The translations under genes and the position numbers were made by a program. Below are positions 42,070 to 53,090 of a DNA stretch of 64,000 nucleotides, piece after piece. Each line of letters opens with the position of its first letter. The stretch's first letter is position 1. Source of the stretch: Rhizomys pruinosus (Eukaryota; Chordata; Mammalia; Rodentia; Spalacidae); NCBI GenBank assembly GCA_009823505.1, contig VZQC01009608.1, forward strand, positions 189,884 through 253,883. Direction: 5' to 3'. The notes beneath the pieces are model-generated. The model searched no databases. It saw only the letters and a program-made list of their open reading frames with translations, and was not told the origin of the DNA.

Positions 42070-42960
42070 CCCTGTAAGGAGCATAATTAGCATTAGAAAA
42101 GCTGTGTGAATTTGAGGTGACTTTAGCTTTAGAAAATATGTGTGAATGTGAAGTAAATTTAGCTTAGAAACTGCACTACACTCAAGGCTGTTCTGATAAC
42201 CAGCTGAGAGCCCCTTCTGGGGCCCTGAATCCGCCGAGAAACTTGCACAGCTGATTAACCTGCCCGGCCTAAAAGACAAGATAACCAGATGGGACTCCGC
42301 CTCTCCACAACCTGGGCCGGACCTCGGACCAAGTGCGCTCCCTGCCCCCAACCCATAGCCTACTTAAACCGGGGAGTGCAGAATGACTCCGCTCTGCTCT
42401 CTCTCCCCCTGGGGACCTTCCCGTGGGGTGCCAGCTCTCTCGACCCCCTCCAGGGATCCCCTTGGGAGATGCCAGAACAGGTTGCTCACACTCCCTTCAG
42501 GGGAACCCCCGCTGTGTGAAAGCTGCAGTCAAGAACACCAACTAGCTGCTGCCGGTCATCATCTGTTCTCAGACGCCGACCCTGACCAGACCTGCCCTCC
42601 AGTTGGAAACCCACTCAGCCCGCGGCCCTCCAGTTGGAAACCCACTCAGCCCGCGGCCCTCCAGTTGGAAACCCACTCAGCCCGCAGCCCTCCAGTTGGA
42701 AACTCACTCAGCCCGCAGCCCTCCAGTTGGAAACCCACTCAGCCCGCGGCCCTCCAGTTGGAAACCCACTCAGCCCGCGGCCCTCCAGTTGGAAACCCAC
42801 TCAGCCCGCGGCCCTCCAGTTGGAAACCCACTCAGCCCGCGGCCCTCCAGTTGGAAACCCACTCAGCCCGCGGCCCTCCAGAATCTCCCAGCTCCACAGT
42901 TTCCAGGAGACTAAGAAAAGGTTGCGCAAATGAACAGCTTTGGCGAGTTAGGCTAGGAAC
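42070..42960 (+). mobile_element. Possible LTR containing a minisatellite
   Basis: A TGTAAGGAGCA start (about 42073), a U3-like body, a TATA-like 'cctacttaaac' near 42359 and a GC/CT-rich leader look LTR-like. No matching end, TSD or AATAAA was found, so it could equally be an unknown GC-rich sequence. The 198-codon frame at 42383-42976 runs mainly through the 31-bp array and is not called. Confidence 0.4.
42598..42882. repeat. 31-bp minisatellite, about 9 units
   Basis: The unit 'ccagttggaaacccactcag' plus 'cccgcggccct' repeats with only rare changes (cgcagccct; aactcactc). Each uniform unit carries two CpG in CCCGCGG. 31-bp units shift phase, so three overlapping frames read through it. 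Confidence 0.97.
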
Positions 42961-43838
42961 AGGGTGGATTAATAGGTGAGTTTAGGATTAATAGAATCGA
43001 GCTGTGTGGGAAATAACTAGATTGCATCATAATACTTGTGTCCTTGACTCCTTTGGATTTTAAGTCCACGCTTGGGACAACCCCTGAGTCAGGGTCTTGT
43101 TCCTGCAGCCCTGACTGGCTTGAACTCACTAAGCCAGGCTGGCTTCAAACTGGAGGCAATTCTCTCGCTTGCTCCTGTGCCACGCAGCAGTTTCCTCCGG
43201 TCACAGCACTCCATCCTGGCGGCTCCTTAAGGAGCAGGATGTTCCCAGACCTGAAACAGCAGGATGCTCTGGGGGTGAGAAAACAGTCCATCCAGTCTGG
43301 AAGTTCCTAAACTCAGGAAAAACAGAGTAGCTTCAGGAAGTCCCTGAAACTGACCAGATTCACTAGGCTTCCTCCTCCCTAACGATGGTGAGAGACCAGC
43401 CATGCTGTGTGCAGGAGACCAGCTGCCTAGAAGAGCCTCGGTTCCACTAACTGACCTGAAAAAGTTGCTCTCCAGCCTTTGAGCCGCCTGTGAGTGGGTC
43501 AGTCTCCAAGTTTCTAACTCTCCTCAACCGTCATCCATACTGGGATTGGCTTTCAAGATAGAGCTGTCTTTGAGTACTTTCTTCCCTGGTAAGTAACCCC
43601 TTACCGTATTCCTATAAGTGACCCCAGTAAGGCTCATTGGGTCATCCCTGGTGGTCTCCTTATTGTGGTCCATTGTGAGTTCCCATCTGGGGTGAACAGG
43701 CCCCTAGTTCATGTCTCCCCAGAACAGTCCCATAACACTCTGCCTCCCAGGCACTAGGATGAGGCATGCACCACTCTGTCCATATCCATCATCTTTTATT
43801 AAGTTAATTTTAAATGATACATAAAAGTTATACATATT
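42961..43838. other. Low-repeat DNA with B1 scraps
   Basis: B1-like antisense scraps lie at about 43085-43170 and 43738-43790. Nothing else recognised. Confidence 0.4.
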
Positions 43839-43991
43839 GCCAGGCATGGTGCCGCTGCACGACTTTAATCCCAGCACTCAGGAGGCAGAGACAGGCAGAT
43901 CTCTGTGAGTTCTAGGCCAGCCTGGTCTACAGAGAGAGCTCCAGACCATCTGGGACTAAAGGAGACCCTGTCTCAAAAAAGATAAAAAAAT
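43839..43991 (+). mobile_element. B1 SINE
   Basis: 'gccaggcatggtgccgctgc' to 'accctgtctcaaaaaagata', full length with A-rich tail. Confidence 0.93.
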
Positions 43992-44087
43992 AATACATGT
44001 TAATTGAGTGCCATTTGCTGTTTAGGCATATGCTTGCATTATAAGGTGTTTTGTTTAACATATCTCTTTCCTCTTTTATCATTTCAG

Positions 44088-44340
44088 TGTGCTATAAACT
44101 ATCAGACTGTTCCTGGAGCTGTCTGTAATTTACAGTACAACACTGTCATCAATAGTCGCTCCATTACACAACGGCAACGCGAGAACCTCTGTCCCTCTCT
44201 AACTGGAACCTGGTGCCCCTGAATCAACCTTTCAATCTTTTCTCCCCCTCAATGTCTGGCCCACTGATAATCAATATCGGGAATTAAGCTAAACTTTATC
44301 ATGAGTCTGGAACCAAAAATAAAAGATCACCAGGTGTTAG
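44088..44340 (+). other. Candidate terminal exon (weak)
   Basis: A pyrimidine-rich stretch ending 'ttttatcatttcag' at 44087 is a good 3' splice site. A frame stays open from 44088 to a stop at 44221 ('...LTGTWCP'), and AATAAA lies at 44318-44323. This combination fits a last exon, but no upstream exon is visible and I do not recognise the peptide. Chance is a real alternative. Confidence 0.2.
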
Positions 44341-44764
44341 TTCTCTTTGTATGCATTTTTTTCCTTTATTATTATTATTTTTTTTTTTTTTTTAGGCAAG
44401 GACTGACTTTTCTAAGATAACACTGGTATAGTTATGTGAAGCTCCTGAGTTTATGTTCCCCTTTCCAAGATCAAAATGGTGTTCATCAAAGCAGCCCAGG
44501 ACCTGGGGTGAGGGATGCATAACAAGGCTGAGTGAACCCGAACCAGTGTCACCCACAGGGAGCACGCAGAGCCTAGGTCCACTGGGGCAGGACCCTGCAA
44601 ACTCTTGAGAGGCTCCAAGCCAGATAAGGCAAGAACTTGCTACAGGAAGCCCACAGGCCTTGGCCTGGAAGTCACCGCTGTTGGCATCAGGCCTTTCATA
44701 GCCAGAGAAGACGAAAACCAAAGTTCCGAAGGAAGGTGTATTTTCTAGTATTGAAAATGGTAAT

Positions 44765-45065
44765 TATATTTACCTGTCTTAGTTATGTTTCTGTCACTGT
44801 GATAAAATATGTCAAGGAAAGCGTCATAAACGTTGAAAAGTTTTATTTTGCTTCACGATCCAGGTTATAGTTCGTCGGCCACGGAGTCGAGTCAGCTGGT
44901 CATCCGCGTGCACAGCAAGGAAGCCAAGATGGTGAGCGCTTCTGCTCAGCCCACTGCTCTTCTCTACACAATGCCATGCTGGGGAAGAGTGTCGCCCACA
45001 GGGAGCGAGTCTGACCATCTCAGTTAACGGAATCAAGACAGAGCCTCCCCAGGCACACCAGGGCT
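44765..45065 (-). mobile_element. MaLR-type LTR
   Basis: Antisense 'cttagttatgtttctgtcac', 'tgtgataaaatatgtcaagg', 'gttttattttgcttcacgat'. The other side is decayed. Confidence 0.55.
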
Positions 45066-45220
45066 TGTTTCCCAGGGGATTCTAGATCTCACACTGATAA
45101 CTGAGAAAAACCACCACACTCGCCAATTTATGGCAAATTGCAATGAAAGAAGCGTATTTCTCTAAATCCACTGTTAAGACTAGATTGCCCCCAAAGGCTG
45201 AGAAGCAACACGATTTTCTT

Positions 45221-45418
45221 TTCTTTTCTTTTCTTTTATTTATTTTTATGTGTATGAATGCACTGTCTGCATGTAGGTCTGTCACCCGTGTTGTGCAATG
45301 CCGCGGAGGTCAGTTAAAGACGGTTCTCAGCGGCCATGTGGGTGCTAGGGATCGAACCCTGGTCCTCTGCAAGAGCAGTCGGCGCTCTTAACTGCTAGAC
45401 CATCTCTCCAGCCCAGGA
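45221..45418 (-). mobile_element. B2 SINE with 12-bp TSD
   Basis: Antisense B2 with a TTTTC-rich tail, flanked by exact 'cacgattttctt' at 45209-45220 and 45420-45431. The body lacks the ~25 bp after 'cggaggtcag', so it is internally shortened. Confidence 0.94.
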
Positions 45419-45495
45419 GCACGATTTTCTTAAACCACAACAGTGTCTGTGGCCACTTCACCACCTGATTTCCACCAACCACTAGAAATGAACGA

Positions 45496-45745
45496 TGGGG
45501 ACAGAAATGCAGCTCAGTCAGTAGAGCCTGTGTCTAGCATACACAGAGCCTTGAGTTCCACCCCCAGCCCTGCATAAAAGGCTTATGGTGGCATATACCT
45601 GCAGTCCCAGAACTTGGGGGCATGGAAGGGCAGAAGTTCAAGGCCAGCTTTGGCTGTATACAGGAAGTAAGTGTAACACTAGCCTGGCTACGTGATGTCC
45701 TGACAAAAACAAACAAATAAAATGAAAACAAACAAACACACACAA
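45496..45745 (+). mobile_element. B4 SINE (ID head plus B1 body)
   Basis: 'atgcagctcagtcagtagag' (ID head), 'gagttccacccccagccctg', then the B1 body 'ttatggtggcatatacctgc' and a CAAA-rich tail. Confidence 0.8.
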
Positions 45746-46190
45746 TTCGTAAATCTATTAGACAAATTCCAGGATTTTACTAGATTGGCAGCTTAGATTT
45801 GAGGCAAAATTTATTCTCCTGTATTGACCTCTGCTCTTTCTATTTTTCTCAAACAATTTCAAACCGTGGAATCACTAGAAAATCTTTACTAAAATAATGG
45901 CTAAGTGAGTGACTTGAGCTGCAAGTCCTAGGTGACTCACTGGCTCAGTCATGTCCTTACAGTTGAGGAAAATGTGTTTAGACCTCTTGGATCCATTGTC
46001 AAGAAAGATAAGCATTTCTGCAGTGCAAAAACAGTGTGGTGGAAAGAAAGCCCTGGGGGTTATGGACATCCAGTGATCATAACTATGAAGATGAGATTCA
46101 AATTTATCTTCAGAAGATAAAGTTTAAATTTATCAAGAGGCCACAAGTGAACAATAAATTCTTCTGTATTGGGAACATATAAATGTAAGA
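45746..46190. other. Unannotated spacer
   Basis: No certain feature; AT-rich. It ends where the small 43-bp array begins. Confidence 0.4.
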
Positions 46191-46394
46191 GTTTGGGTAA
46201 CCCTGTTCAGTACTTGGTAGTCCCATTCTTAGTGTTTGGGTAACCCTGTTCAGTACTTGGTAGTCCCATTCTTAGTGTTTGGGTAACCCTGTTCAGTACT
46301 TGGTAGTCCCATTCTTAGTGTTTGGGTAACCCTGTTCAGTACTTGGTAGTCCCATTCTTAGTGTTTGGGTAACCCTGTTCAGTACTTGGTAGTC
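46191..46394 (+). repeat. 43-bp minisatellite, small array (4.75 units)
   Basis: Units start at exactly 46191, 46234, 46277, 46320 and 46363 and are almost free of differences. The unit begins 'gtttgggtaaccctgttcag' and ends '...cattcttagt'. It is the reverse complement of the unit in the large array at 47312-51287. Confidence 0.98.
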
Positions 46395-46395
46395 C

Positions 46396-46640
46396 TGTGG
46401 TGTGTATACGTGCACCAAAGTTTAATGTTGGGTGTCTTCCTCAATTGTTCTCATCTTTCAATGAATCTGGAGCTCACCAGTTGGCTCCACTGCCTAGGGA
46501 GCCCCAGGTCTGCTCTTCTCCATCTCCATGGGGCTGGGGTTACAGACATGATTTTTGCAGTGTGGTGGGGACTCAAATTCAGGGTCTCGTGCTTTCGAGG
46601 CAGGCACATTACCCACTGCGCTGTCTCTCTATTCTGTTTT
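46396..46640 (-). mobile_element. B3/B4-type SINE
   Basis: 'gttgggtgtcttcctcaatt', 'ctcaccagttggctccactg', 'catggggctggggttacaga' and 'attacccactgcgctgtctc' in antisense order, immediately after the small array. Confidence 0.7.
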
Positions 46641-46687
46641 GGTGTATCGTTGTTATTGATGCTTTTGCTTAACATCTTTATAATAAA

Positions 46688-46765
46688 CTTCTAGCCTCCA
46701 GAATTGTGAGAAAACAAACTTCTGTTTTTGAAGTCACATAGCTGATGGCACTTTGGTGTGAAAGC
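46688..46765 (+). mobile_element. MLT1-like LTR 3' scrap
   Basis: 'ctagcctccagaattgtgag' and 'caaacttctgtttttgaag' match the 3' end order of MLT1 LTRs. Confidence 0.5.
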
Positions 46766-46831
46766 CCTTGCAGGTTAACACTGTGACTTTGACCAAAAAG
46801 TGGAGTTTGTGTAGGTAGAAAAGTGAGCAAA

Positions 46832-46990
46832 TGCCAGGACATGGTAGCTACACAACCTCTTAATTCCAGGAACTTGGAGGAGGAAGGCAGGTGGATCTAA
46901 TGTGAGTTTCAAGGCCACCTGGGTCTGACAGAAGTGAGTTTCCAGGCCAGCGTGGGGCTACCAGGGAGACACTGTCTAAAAAAAACCAAA
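46832..46990 (+). mobile_element. B1 SINE
   Basis: 'gccaggacatggtagctaca' to 'gagacactgtctaaaaaaaa', diverged, with a purine-rich tail region. Confidence 0.85.
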
Positions 46991-47021
46991 GAAGAAAGAA
47001 AGAAAGAGAAGAGAGAGAGAG

Positions 47022-47061
<40 letters not shown>

Positions 47062-47160
47062 GAGACGAGAAAGAAAGAAAGAAAGAAAGAGAGAAGAGAG
47101 AGAGAAAGAAAGAAAAGAAAGAGAGAGAGAGAGAGAAAAGAAGAGATAGAGAAAGAAATA
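46985..47160. repeat. (GA)n/(GAAA)n purine tract
   Basis: About 170 bases of mostly A and G, seeded at the A-tail of the preceding B1. Confidence 0.95.
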
Positions 47161-47303
47161 AATTCTATAGCTCAGCCTCCCTCCCTAAATAACTCAATCA
47201 AGACAAGTCAATCACTCAACGATTTAGCAAGTTACTTTCCATACTTCTCTTTCTCCTGTTAGTGATACGTAGTTAATTTACGTTTTTTTGTCTTTATCCT
47301 TTA

Positions 47304-47304
47304 N
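47304..47304. other. Ambiguous base (n)
   Basis: The only n in the window lies within a few bases of the left edge of the large 43-bp array. Confidence 0.99.
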
Positions 47305-47311
47305 AAAACAC

Positions 47312-50300
47312 TTAAGAATGGGACTACCAAGTACTGACAAGGGTTACCCAAACACTAAGAATGGGACTACCAAGTACTAAACAGGGTTACCAAACACTAA
47401 GAATGGCACTACCAAGATACTGAACAGGGTTACCCAAACACTAAGAAATGGGACTACCAAATACTGAACAGGGTTACCCAAAAACTAAGAATGGGACTAC
47501 CAAATACTGAACAGGGTTACCCAAAACACAAGAATGGGACTACCAATACTGAACAGGGTTACCCAAACACTAAGAATGACTACCAAGTACTGAACAGTGT
47601 TACCCAAACACTAAGAATTGACTACCAAGTACTGAACAGTGTTACCCAAACACTAAGAATGGACTACCAAGTACTGAACAGGGTTACCCAACACTAAGAA
47701 TGGGACTACCAAGTTCTGAACAGGGTTACCCAAACAATAAGAATGAGACTACCAAGTACTGAACAGTGTTACCCAAACACTAAGAATGGGACTACCAATA
47801 CTGAACAGGGTTACCCAAAACTAAGAATGGGACTACCAAGTACTTAACAGGGTTACCCAAACACTAAGAAGGGGACTACCAAGTACTGAACAGGTTACCC
47901 AAACACTAAGAAAGGGACTACCAAGTACTGAACAAGGTTACCCAAACACTAAGAAAGGGACTACCAAGTACTGAACAAGGTTACCCAAACACTAAGAAAG
48001 GGACTACCAAGTACTGAACAAGGTTACCCAAACACTAAGAAAGGGACTACCAAGTACTGAACAAGGTTACCCAAACACTAAGAAAGGGACTACCAAGTAC
48101 TGAACAGGTTACCCAAACACTAAGAAAGGGACTACCAAGTACTGAACAAGGTTACCCAAACACTAAGAAAGGGACTACCAAGTACTGAACAAGGTTACCC
48201 AAACACTAAGAAAGGGACTACCAAGTACTGAACAAGGTTACCCAAACACTAAGAAAGGGACTACCAAGTACTGAACAAGGTTACCCAAACACTAAGAAAG
48301 GGACTACCAAGTACTGAACAAGGTTACCCAAACACTAAGAAAGGGACTACCAAGTACTGAACACAGGTTACCCAAACACTAAGAAAGGGACTACCAAGTA
48401 CTGAACAGGTTACCCAAACACTAAGAAAGGGACTACCAAGTACTGAACAGGGGTACCCAAACACTAAGAATGGGACTACCAAGTACTGAACAGGGGTACC
48501 CAAACACTAAGAATGGACTACCAAGTACTGAACAGGTTACCCAAACACTAAGAAATGACTACCAAGTACTGAACAAGGTTACCCAAACACTAAGAATGAC
48601 TACCAAGTACTGAACAGGTTACCCAAACACTAAGAATTGACTACCAAGTACTGAACAGGTTACCCAAACACTAAGAATGTGACTACCAAGTACTGAACAG
48701 GGTTACCCAAACACTAAAAATGGGACTACCAAGTACTAAACAGGGTTACCCAAACACTAAGAATGGGATACCAAGTACTGAACAGGGTTAACCAAACACT
48801 AAGAATGGGACTACCAAGTCTGAACAGGGTTACCCAAACACTAAGAAGGGACTACCAAGTACTGAACAAGGTTACCCAAAAACTAAGAATGGGACTACCA
48901 ATACTGAACAGGGTTACCCAAAAACTAAGAATGGGACTACCAAATACTGAACAGGGTTACCCAAAAACTAAGAATGGACTACCAAATACTGAACAGGGTT
49001 ACCCAAAAACTAAGAATGGGACTACCAAAGTACTGAACAGGGTTACCCAAAACACTAAGAATGGGACTACCAAAGTACTGAACAGGGTTACCCAAAACAC
49101 TAAGAATGGGACTACCAATACTGAACAGGGTTACCCAAAACTAAGAATGGGACTACCAATACTGAACAGGGTTACCCAAATACTAAGAATGGGACTACCA
49201 ATTACTGAACAGGGTTACCCAAATACTAAGAATGGGACTACCAAGTACTTAACAGGGTTACCCAAACACTAATAATGGGACTACAGACTAAGGATCCCAA
49301 ACTGAATGGACTACCAAGTACGAAAGGTTTACCCAAACACTAAGAATGGGGCTACCAAGTACTGAACAGAGGTTACCCAAATACTAAGAATGGGGACTAC
49401 CAAGTCACTGAACAGGGTTACCCAAACCTAAGAATGGGACTACCAAGCTACTGAACAGGGTTACCCAAAAACTAAGAATGGGACTACCAATACTGAACAG
49501 GGTTACCCAAACACTAAGAATGGGACTACCAAATACTGAACAGGGTTACCCAAATACTAAGAAAGGGACTACCAAGTACTGAACATAGGTTACCCAAACA
49601 CTAAGAAAGGGACTACCAAGTACTGAACAGGTTACCCAAACACTAAGAAAGGGACTACCAAGTACTGAACAAGGTTACCCAAACACTAAGAATGGACTAC
49701 CAAGTACTGAACAGGGTTACCCAAAAACTAAGAATGGGACTACCAAGTACTGAACAGGGTTACCCAAAACACTAAGAATGGGACTACCAAGTACTGAACA
49801 GGGTTACCAAAACACTAAGAATGGGACTACCAAGTACTGAACAGGGTTACCCAAACAACTAAGAATGTGGACTACCAAGTACTGAACAGTGTTACCCAAA
49901 CACTAAGAATGGGACTACCAAGTACTGAACAGGTTTACCCAAACACTAAGAATGGGACTACCAAGTACTGAACAGGGTTACCCAAACACTAAGAATGGGA
50001 CTACCAAGTAATGAACAGGGTTACCCAAACACTAAGAATGAGACTACCAAGTACTGAACAGTGTTACCCAAACACTAAGAATTGACTACCAAGTACTGAA
50101 CAGTGTTACCCAAACACTAAGAATGTGACTACCAAGTACTGAACAGGGTTACCCAAACACTAAGAATGGGACTACAAGTACTGAACAGGGTTACCCAAAC
50201 ACTAAGAATGGGACTACAAAGTACTGAACAGGGTTACCAAAACACTAAGAATGGGACTACCAAGTACTGAACAAGGGTTACCAAAACACTAAGCAATGGG

Positions 50301-51284
50301 ACTACAAAGTACTGAACAGGGTTACCAAAACACTAAGAATGGGACTACAAAGTACTGAACAGGGTTACCAAAACACTAAGAATGGGACTACCAAATACTG
50401 AACAGGGTTACCAAAAACTAAGAATGGGACTACCAAATACTGAACAGGGTTACCAAATAACTAAGAATGGGACTACCAAAGTACTAGAACAGGGTTACCC
50501 AAAACACTAAGAATGAGGACTACCAAAGTACTGAACAGGGTTACCCAAACACTAAGAATGACTACCAAAGTACTGAACAGGGTTACCCAAACACTAAGAA
50601 TTGGACTACCAAGTACTGAACAGGTTACCAAAACACTAAGAATGGGACTACCAAGTACTGAACAGTGGTTACCCAAAACACTAAGAATGGGACTACAAAG
50701 TACTGAACAGGGTACCAAAACACTAAGAATGGGACTACAAAGTACTGAACAGGGTTACCAAAACACTAAGAATGGGACTACAAAGTACTGAACAGGGTTA
50801 CCAAAACACTAAGAATGGGACTACAAAGTACTGAACAGGGTTACCAAAACACTAAGAATGGGACTACAAAGTACTGAACAGGGTTACCCAAACACTAAGA
50901 AGGGACTACCAAGTACTGAACAAGGGTTCCCCAAACACTAAGAATGGGACTACCAAGTACTGAACAGGGTTACCAAAACACTAAGAATGGGACTACCAAG
51001 TCTGAACATGGGTTACCCAAACACTAAGAAAGGAGACTACCAAGTACTGAACAGTGTTACCCAAACACTAAGAAGTGACTACCAAGTACTGAACAGGTTA
51101 CCCAAACACTAAGAAGGGACTACCAAGTACTGAACATGTGTTACCCAAACACTAAGAAGTGACTACCAAGTACTGAACATGTGTTACCCAAACACTAAGA
51201 ATGTGACTACCAAGTACTGAACAAGTGTTACCCAAACACTAAGAAGGACTACCAAGTACTGAACAGGTTACCCAAACACTAAGA

Positions 51285-51287
<3 letters not shown>
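47312..51287 (-). repeat. 43-bp minisatellite, large array (~92 units), inverted relative to 46191
   Basis: The plus-strand unit is 'actaagaatgggactaccaa' + 'gtactgaacagggttaccca' + 'aac', exactly 43 bp in uniform parts (47933 to 47976). Sub-blocks differ: 47.86-48.44 kb mostly has 'aagaaagggac' and 'gaacaaggtt'; 50.16-50.9 kb mostly has 'gggactacaaag' and 'ggttaccaaaac'. One-base gains and losses are very common throughout. Frames such as 48763-49269 (169 codons) are accidental. Confidence 0.98.

Positions 51288-51322
<35 letters not shown>
51287..51322. repeat. (CA)n microsatellite
   Basis: A CA run abuts the last 43-bp unit directly. Confidence 0.96.
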
Positions 51323-51323
<1 letters not shown>

Positions 51324-51624
51324 TTCCATATACCTCAAGAAGGCATCAGGTAGGGGCATGTGAATTTTGGAGAGACAAGACAACCACACCTCCACTTCTG
51401 TTTGCCAACCATTTCTCTGCCTCTTTATTCTACCCAGATGTTGTTCTCCCACAGTCTTGTTGATTTCTGGTATTACTTTAATGCTTGATTAAATTAAGTT
51501 GGACACTTAAGGGTACAGTCCTGAGTGGCTTTAAATAAAAGTCGTTTCTTTCCCCAGCAATGTCTATGAACGCTCAGTGGTTTTAAATTCCTCTCGGTAC
51601 CTAGAAAAATGTAGCCTGGTGCAT
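51323..51624. other. Unannotated spacer
   Basis: Nothing recognised. Confidence 0.4.
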
Positions 51625-52015
51625 GTGTCAGTTGCTTCCACATCACTGTGACCCAGTACTTCACAGAGCAACTTCAGACAGTAAGTTCAATTAGACAAGA
51701 TTATTCTGGCTCAAGGTCTGAAGGGATACAGTCATGGTAGAGGGAAACTGTGGGTAGTCAGTAGCTCCGTGGTAGTGAGAGCAGGGTGGTGACCTGCTCA
51801 CATCCTAGTGGACCAGGAAGCAGAGAGGTTGGACCAGAAGCACAAAGGGCTTATCATTCTAAAGCCCTACGTCTTACAACCATAAGGCCTGACACCTGCC
51901 AGCTAGTCCCCATGTCCAAAAGATTTCATAGGCTTTCAAAACAGTGCCACCAGATATGGACCAAGTATTCAATCCATGAGCCCTTGGAGATAATTCACAC
52001 TTAAATCATAACAAT
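51625..52015 (-). mobile_element. MaLR LTR (ORR1-like)
   Basis: Antisense 'cacatcactgtgacccagta', 'gattattctggctcaaggtc', 'accaggaagcagagaggtt', 'gccaccagatatggaccaag' and 'aatccatgagcccttgga' follow the ORR1-type order reversed. Confidence 0.65.
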
Positions 52016-52219
52016 AGGTCCACAATAAAACAAAACAGAAACGCCAAAGACTCAAAGTCACAGATACACTGGAAGGCATTCTTTTAGCTGCCTTGTTTAT
52101 ACATTTATGAAGAGACTAGAAGCTTCTTAGAGGCAAGACTGTGGCCTTCCAAGGAAAAAGCAAAGAATTATTCTTCGAACAACAAAAATTTATGAGAGTT
52201 TTAAAATTCCTTGCCTTTT

Positions 52220-52428
52220 GGGGCTGGAGAGATGACTTAGCAGTTAAGAGCACTGACTGCTCTTGGAGATGACCCAGGTTCAATTCCCAACACCCACATG
52301 GGGGCTAAGCACCGTCTTAGGTTGGGTGTGTGAGTTCAAGGCCAGCCTGGTCTACGAAGTAAGCTCCAGGCCAGCTGGGACTAAAGGGAGACCCTGTCTC
52401 AAAAAACAAAACAAACAAACAAACCCTA
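52220..52428 (+). mobile_element. B2-B1 chimeric SINE with one 17-bp TSD
   Basis: 52220-52318 is a B2 head ('ggggctggagagatgactta' to 'acacccacatgggggctaag', then 'caccgtcttagg'). It changes, via 'ttgggtgtg', into the second half of a B1 ('tgagttcaaggccagcctgg' to 'accctgtctcaaaa') with an A/C tail. The exact 17-bp repeats at 52203-52219 and 52429-52445 enclose both parts, so they probably inserted as one unit. Confidence 0.9.
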
Positions 52429-52544
52429 AAAATTCCTTGCCTTTTCAGTATACTTTTTAGTGTAGTGATGTAAAAATTTTGTAAACAGACCTCTTCCACA
52501 ATTTTTATATATTTGATTCAGAAGATTGTGTTTATATGATTCAT

Positions 52545-52808
52545 TGTCATTGTCAAATAGACTGAATTAGAATCACCTGAAGACAAACCCTGGGTGCATC
52601 GTGAGGTTTGACTCAGGAGGGAAGTCCAAGGAGGGAACAAGCTGAATAGCAGTGTTCATCTCTGTACCTCTTGACTGTGCTGCAATGTGAGCAGCCTCCT
52701 CCAGCTCTAACTGCCCCACCTTCTCTGTAATGATGGACTGTATCCTTAAACCATGAGACAAAACAATTATGCTTCTTTTAGTCAGAGCAATGAGAGAGAT
52801 ATCTAATA
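52545..52808 (+). mobile_element. MaLR-type LTR
   Basis: 'cattgtcaaatagactgaat', 'tagaatcacctgaagacaaa', 'gatggactgtatccttaaac' and 'gtcagagcaatgagagag' keep the LTR order seen at 21014. Confidence 0.6.
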
Positions 52809-52904
52809 CATGGATCTAGTTGACTTTGATGGAAAAAAATCACTAAAACTAGGAAAATAGGAGATGTAACTATGGCTTTGTAGACTTGGTTAGAATGCAT
52901 GTGT

Positions 52905-53090
52905 GATCTGGGCATGGTGGCACATGCCTTTAATCCTAGCACTCTGAGTGAGGCAGAGGCAGCGAGAGTGCAGAAGATTCTTTTGTGAGTTCAGAACCAT
53001 GGTCTGACAAAGCAAGTTTCCAAGGACAGCTGAGGCTCTACAGGGAGACCCTGTCTCATAAAAGACAAAGAAAAAAAAAAAAAAAAAAAG
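52905..53090 (+). mobile_element. B1 SINE
   Basis: 'tctgggcatggtggcacatg' to 'accctgtctcataaaagaca' plus an A-run; two short insertions lie inside. Confidence 0.92.

Noticed and set aside
42383..42979. 198-codon proline-rich frame
   Set aside because: Two thirds is the 31-bp minisatellite, open in three overlapping frames. No homology recognised and no clear promoter or splice evidence.
48763..49272. 169-codon frame in the 43-bp array
   Set aside because: It is a product of random indels in a 43-bp tandem repeat; neighbouring units read in other frames.
46191..51287. CRISPR array (regular 43-bp spacing)
   Set aside because: There are no unique spacers: the full 43 bp repeats. The sequence is rodent DNA full of SINEs, so it is a minisatellite.
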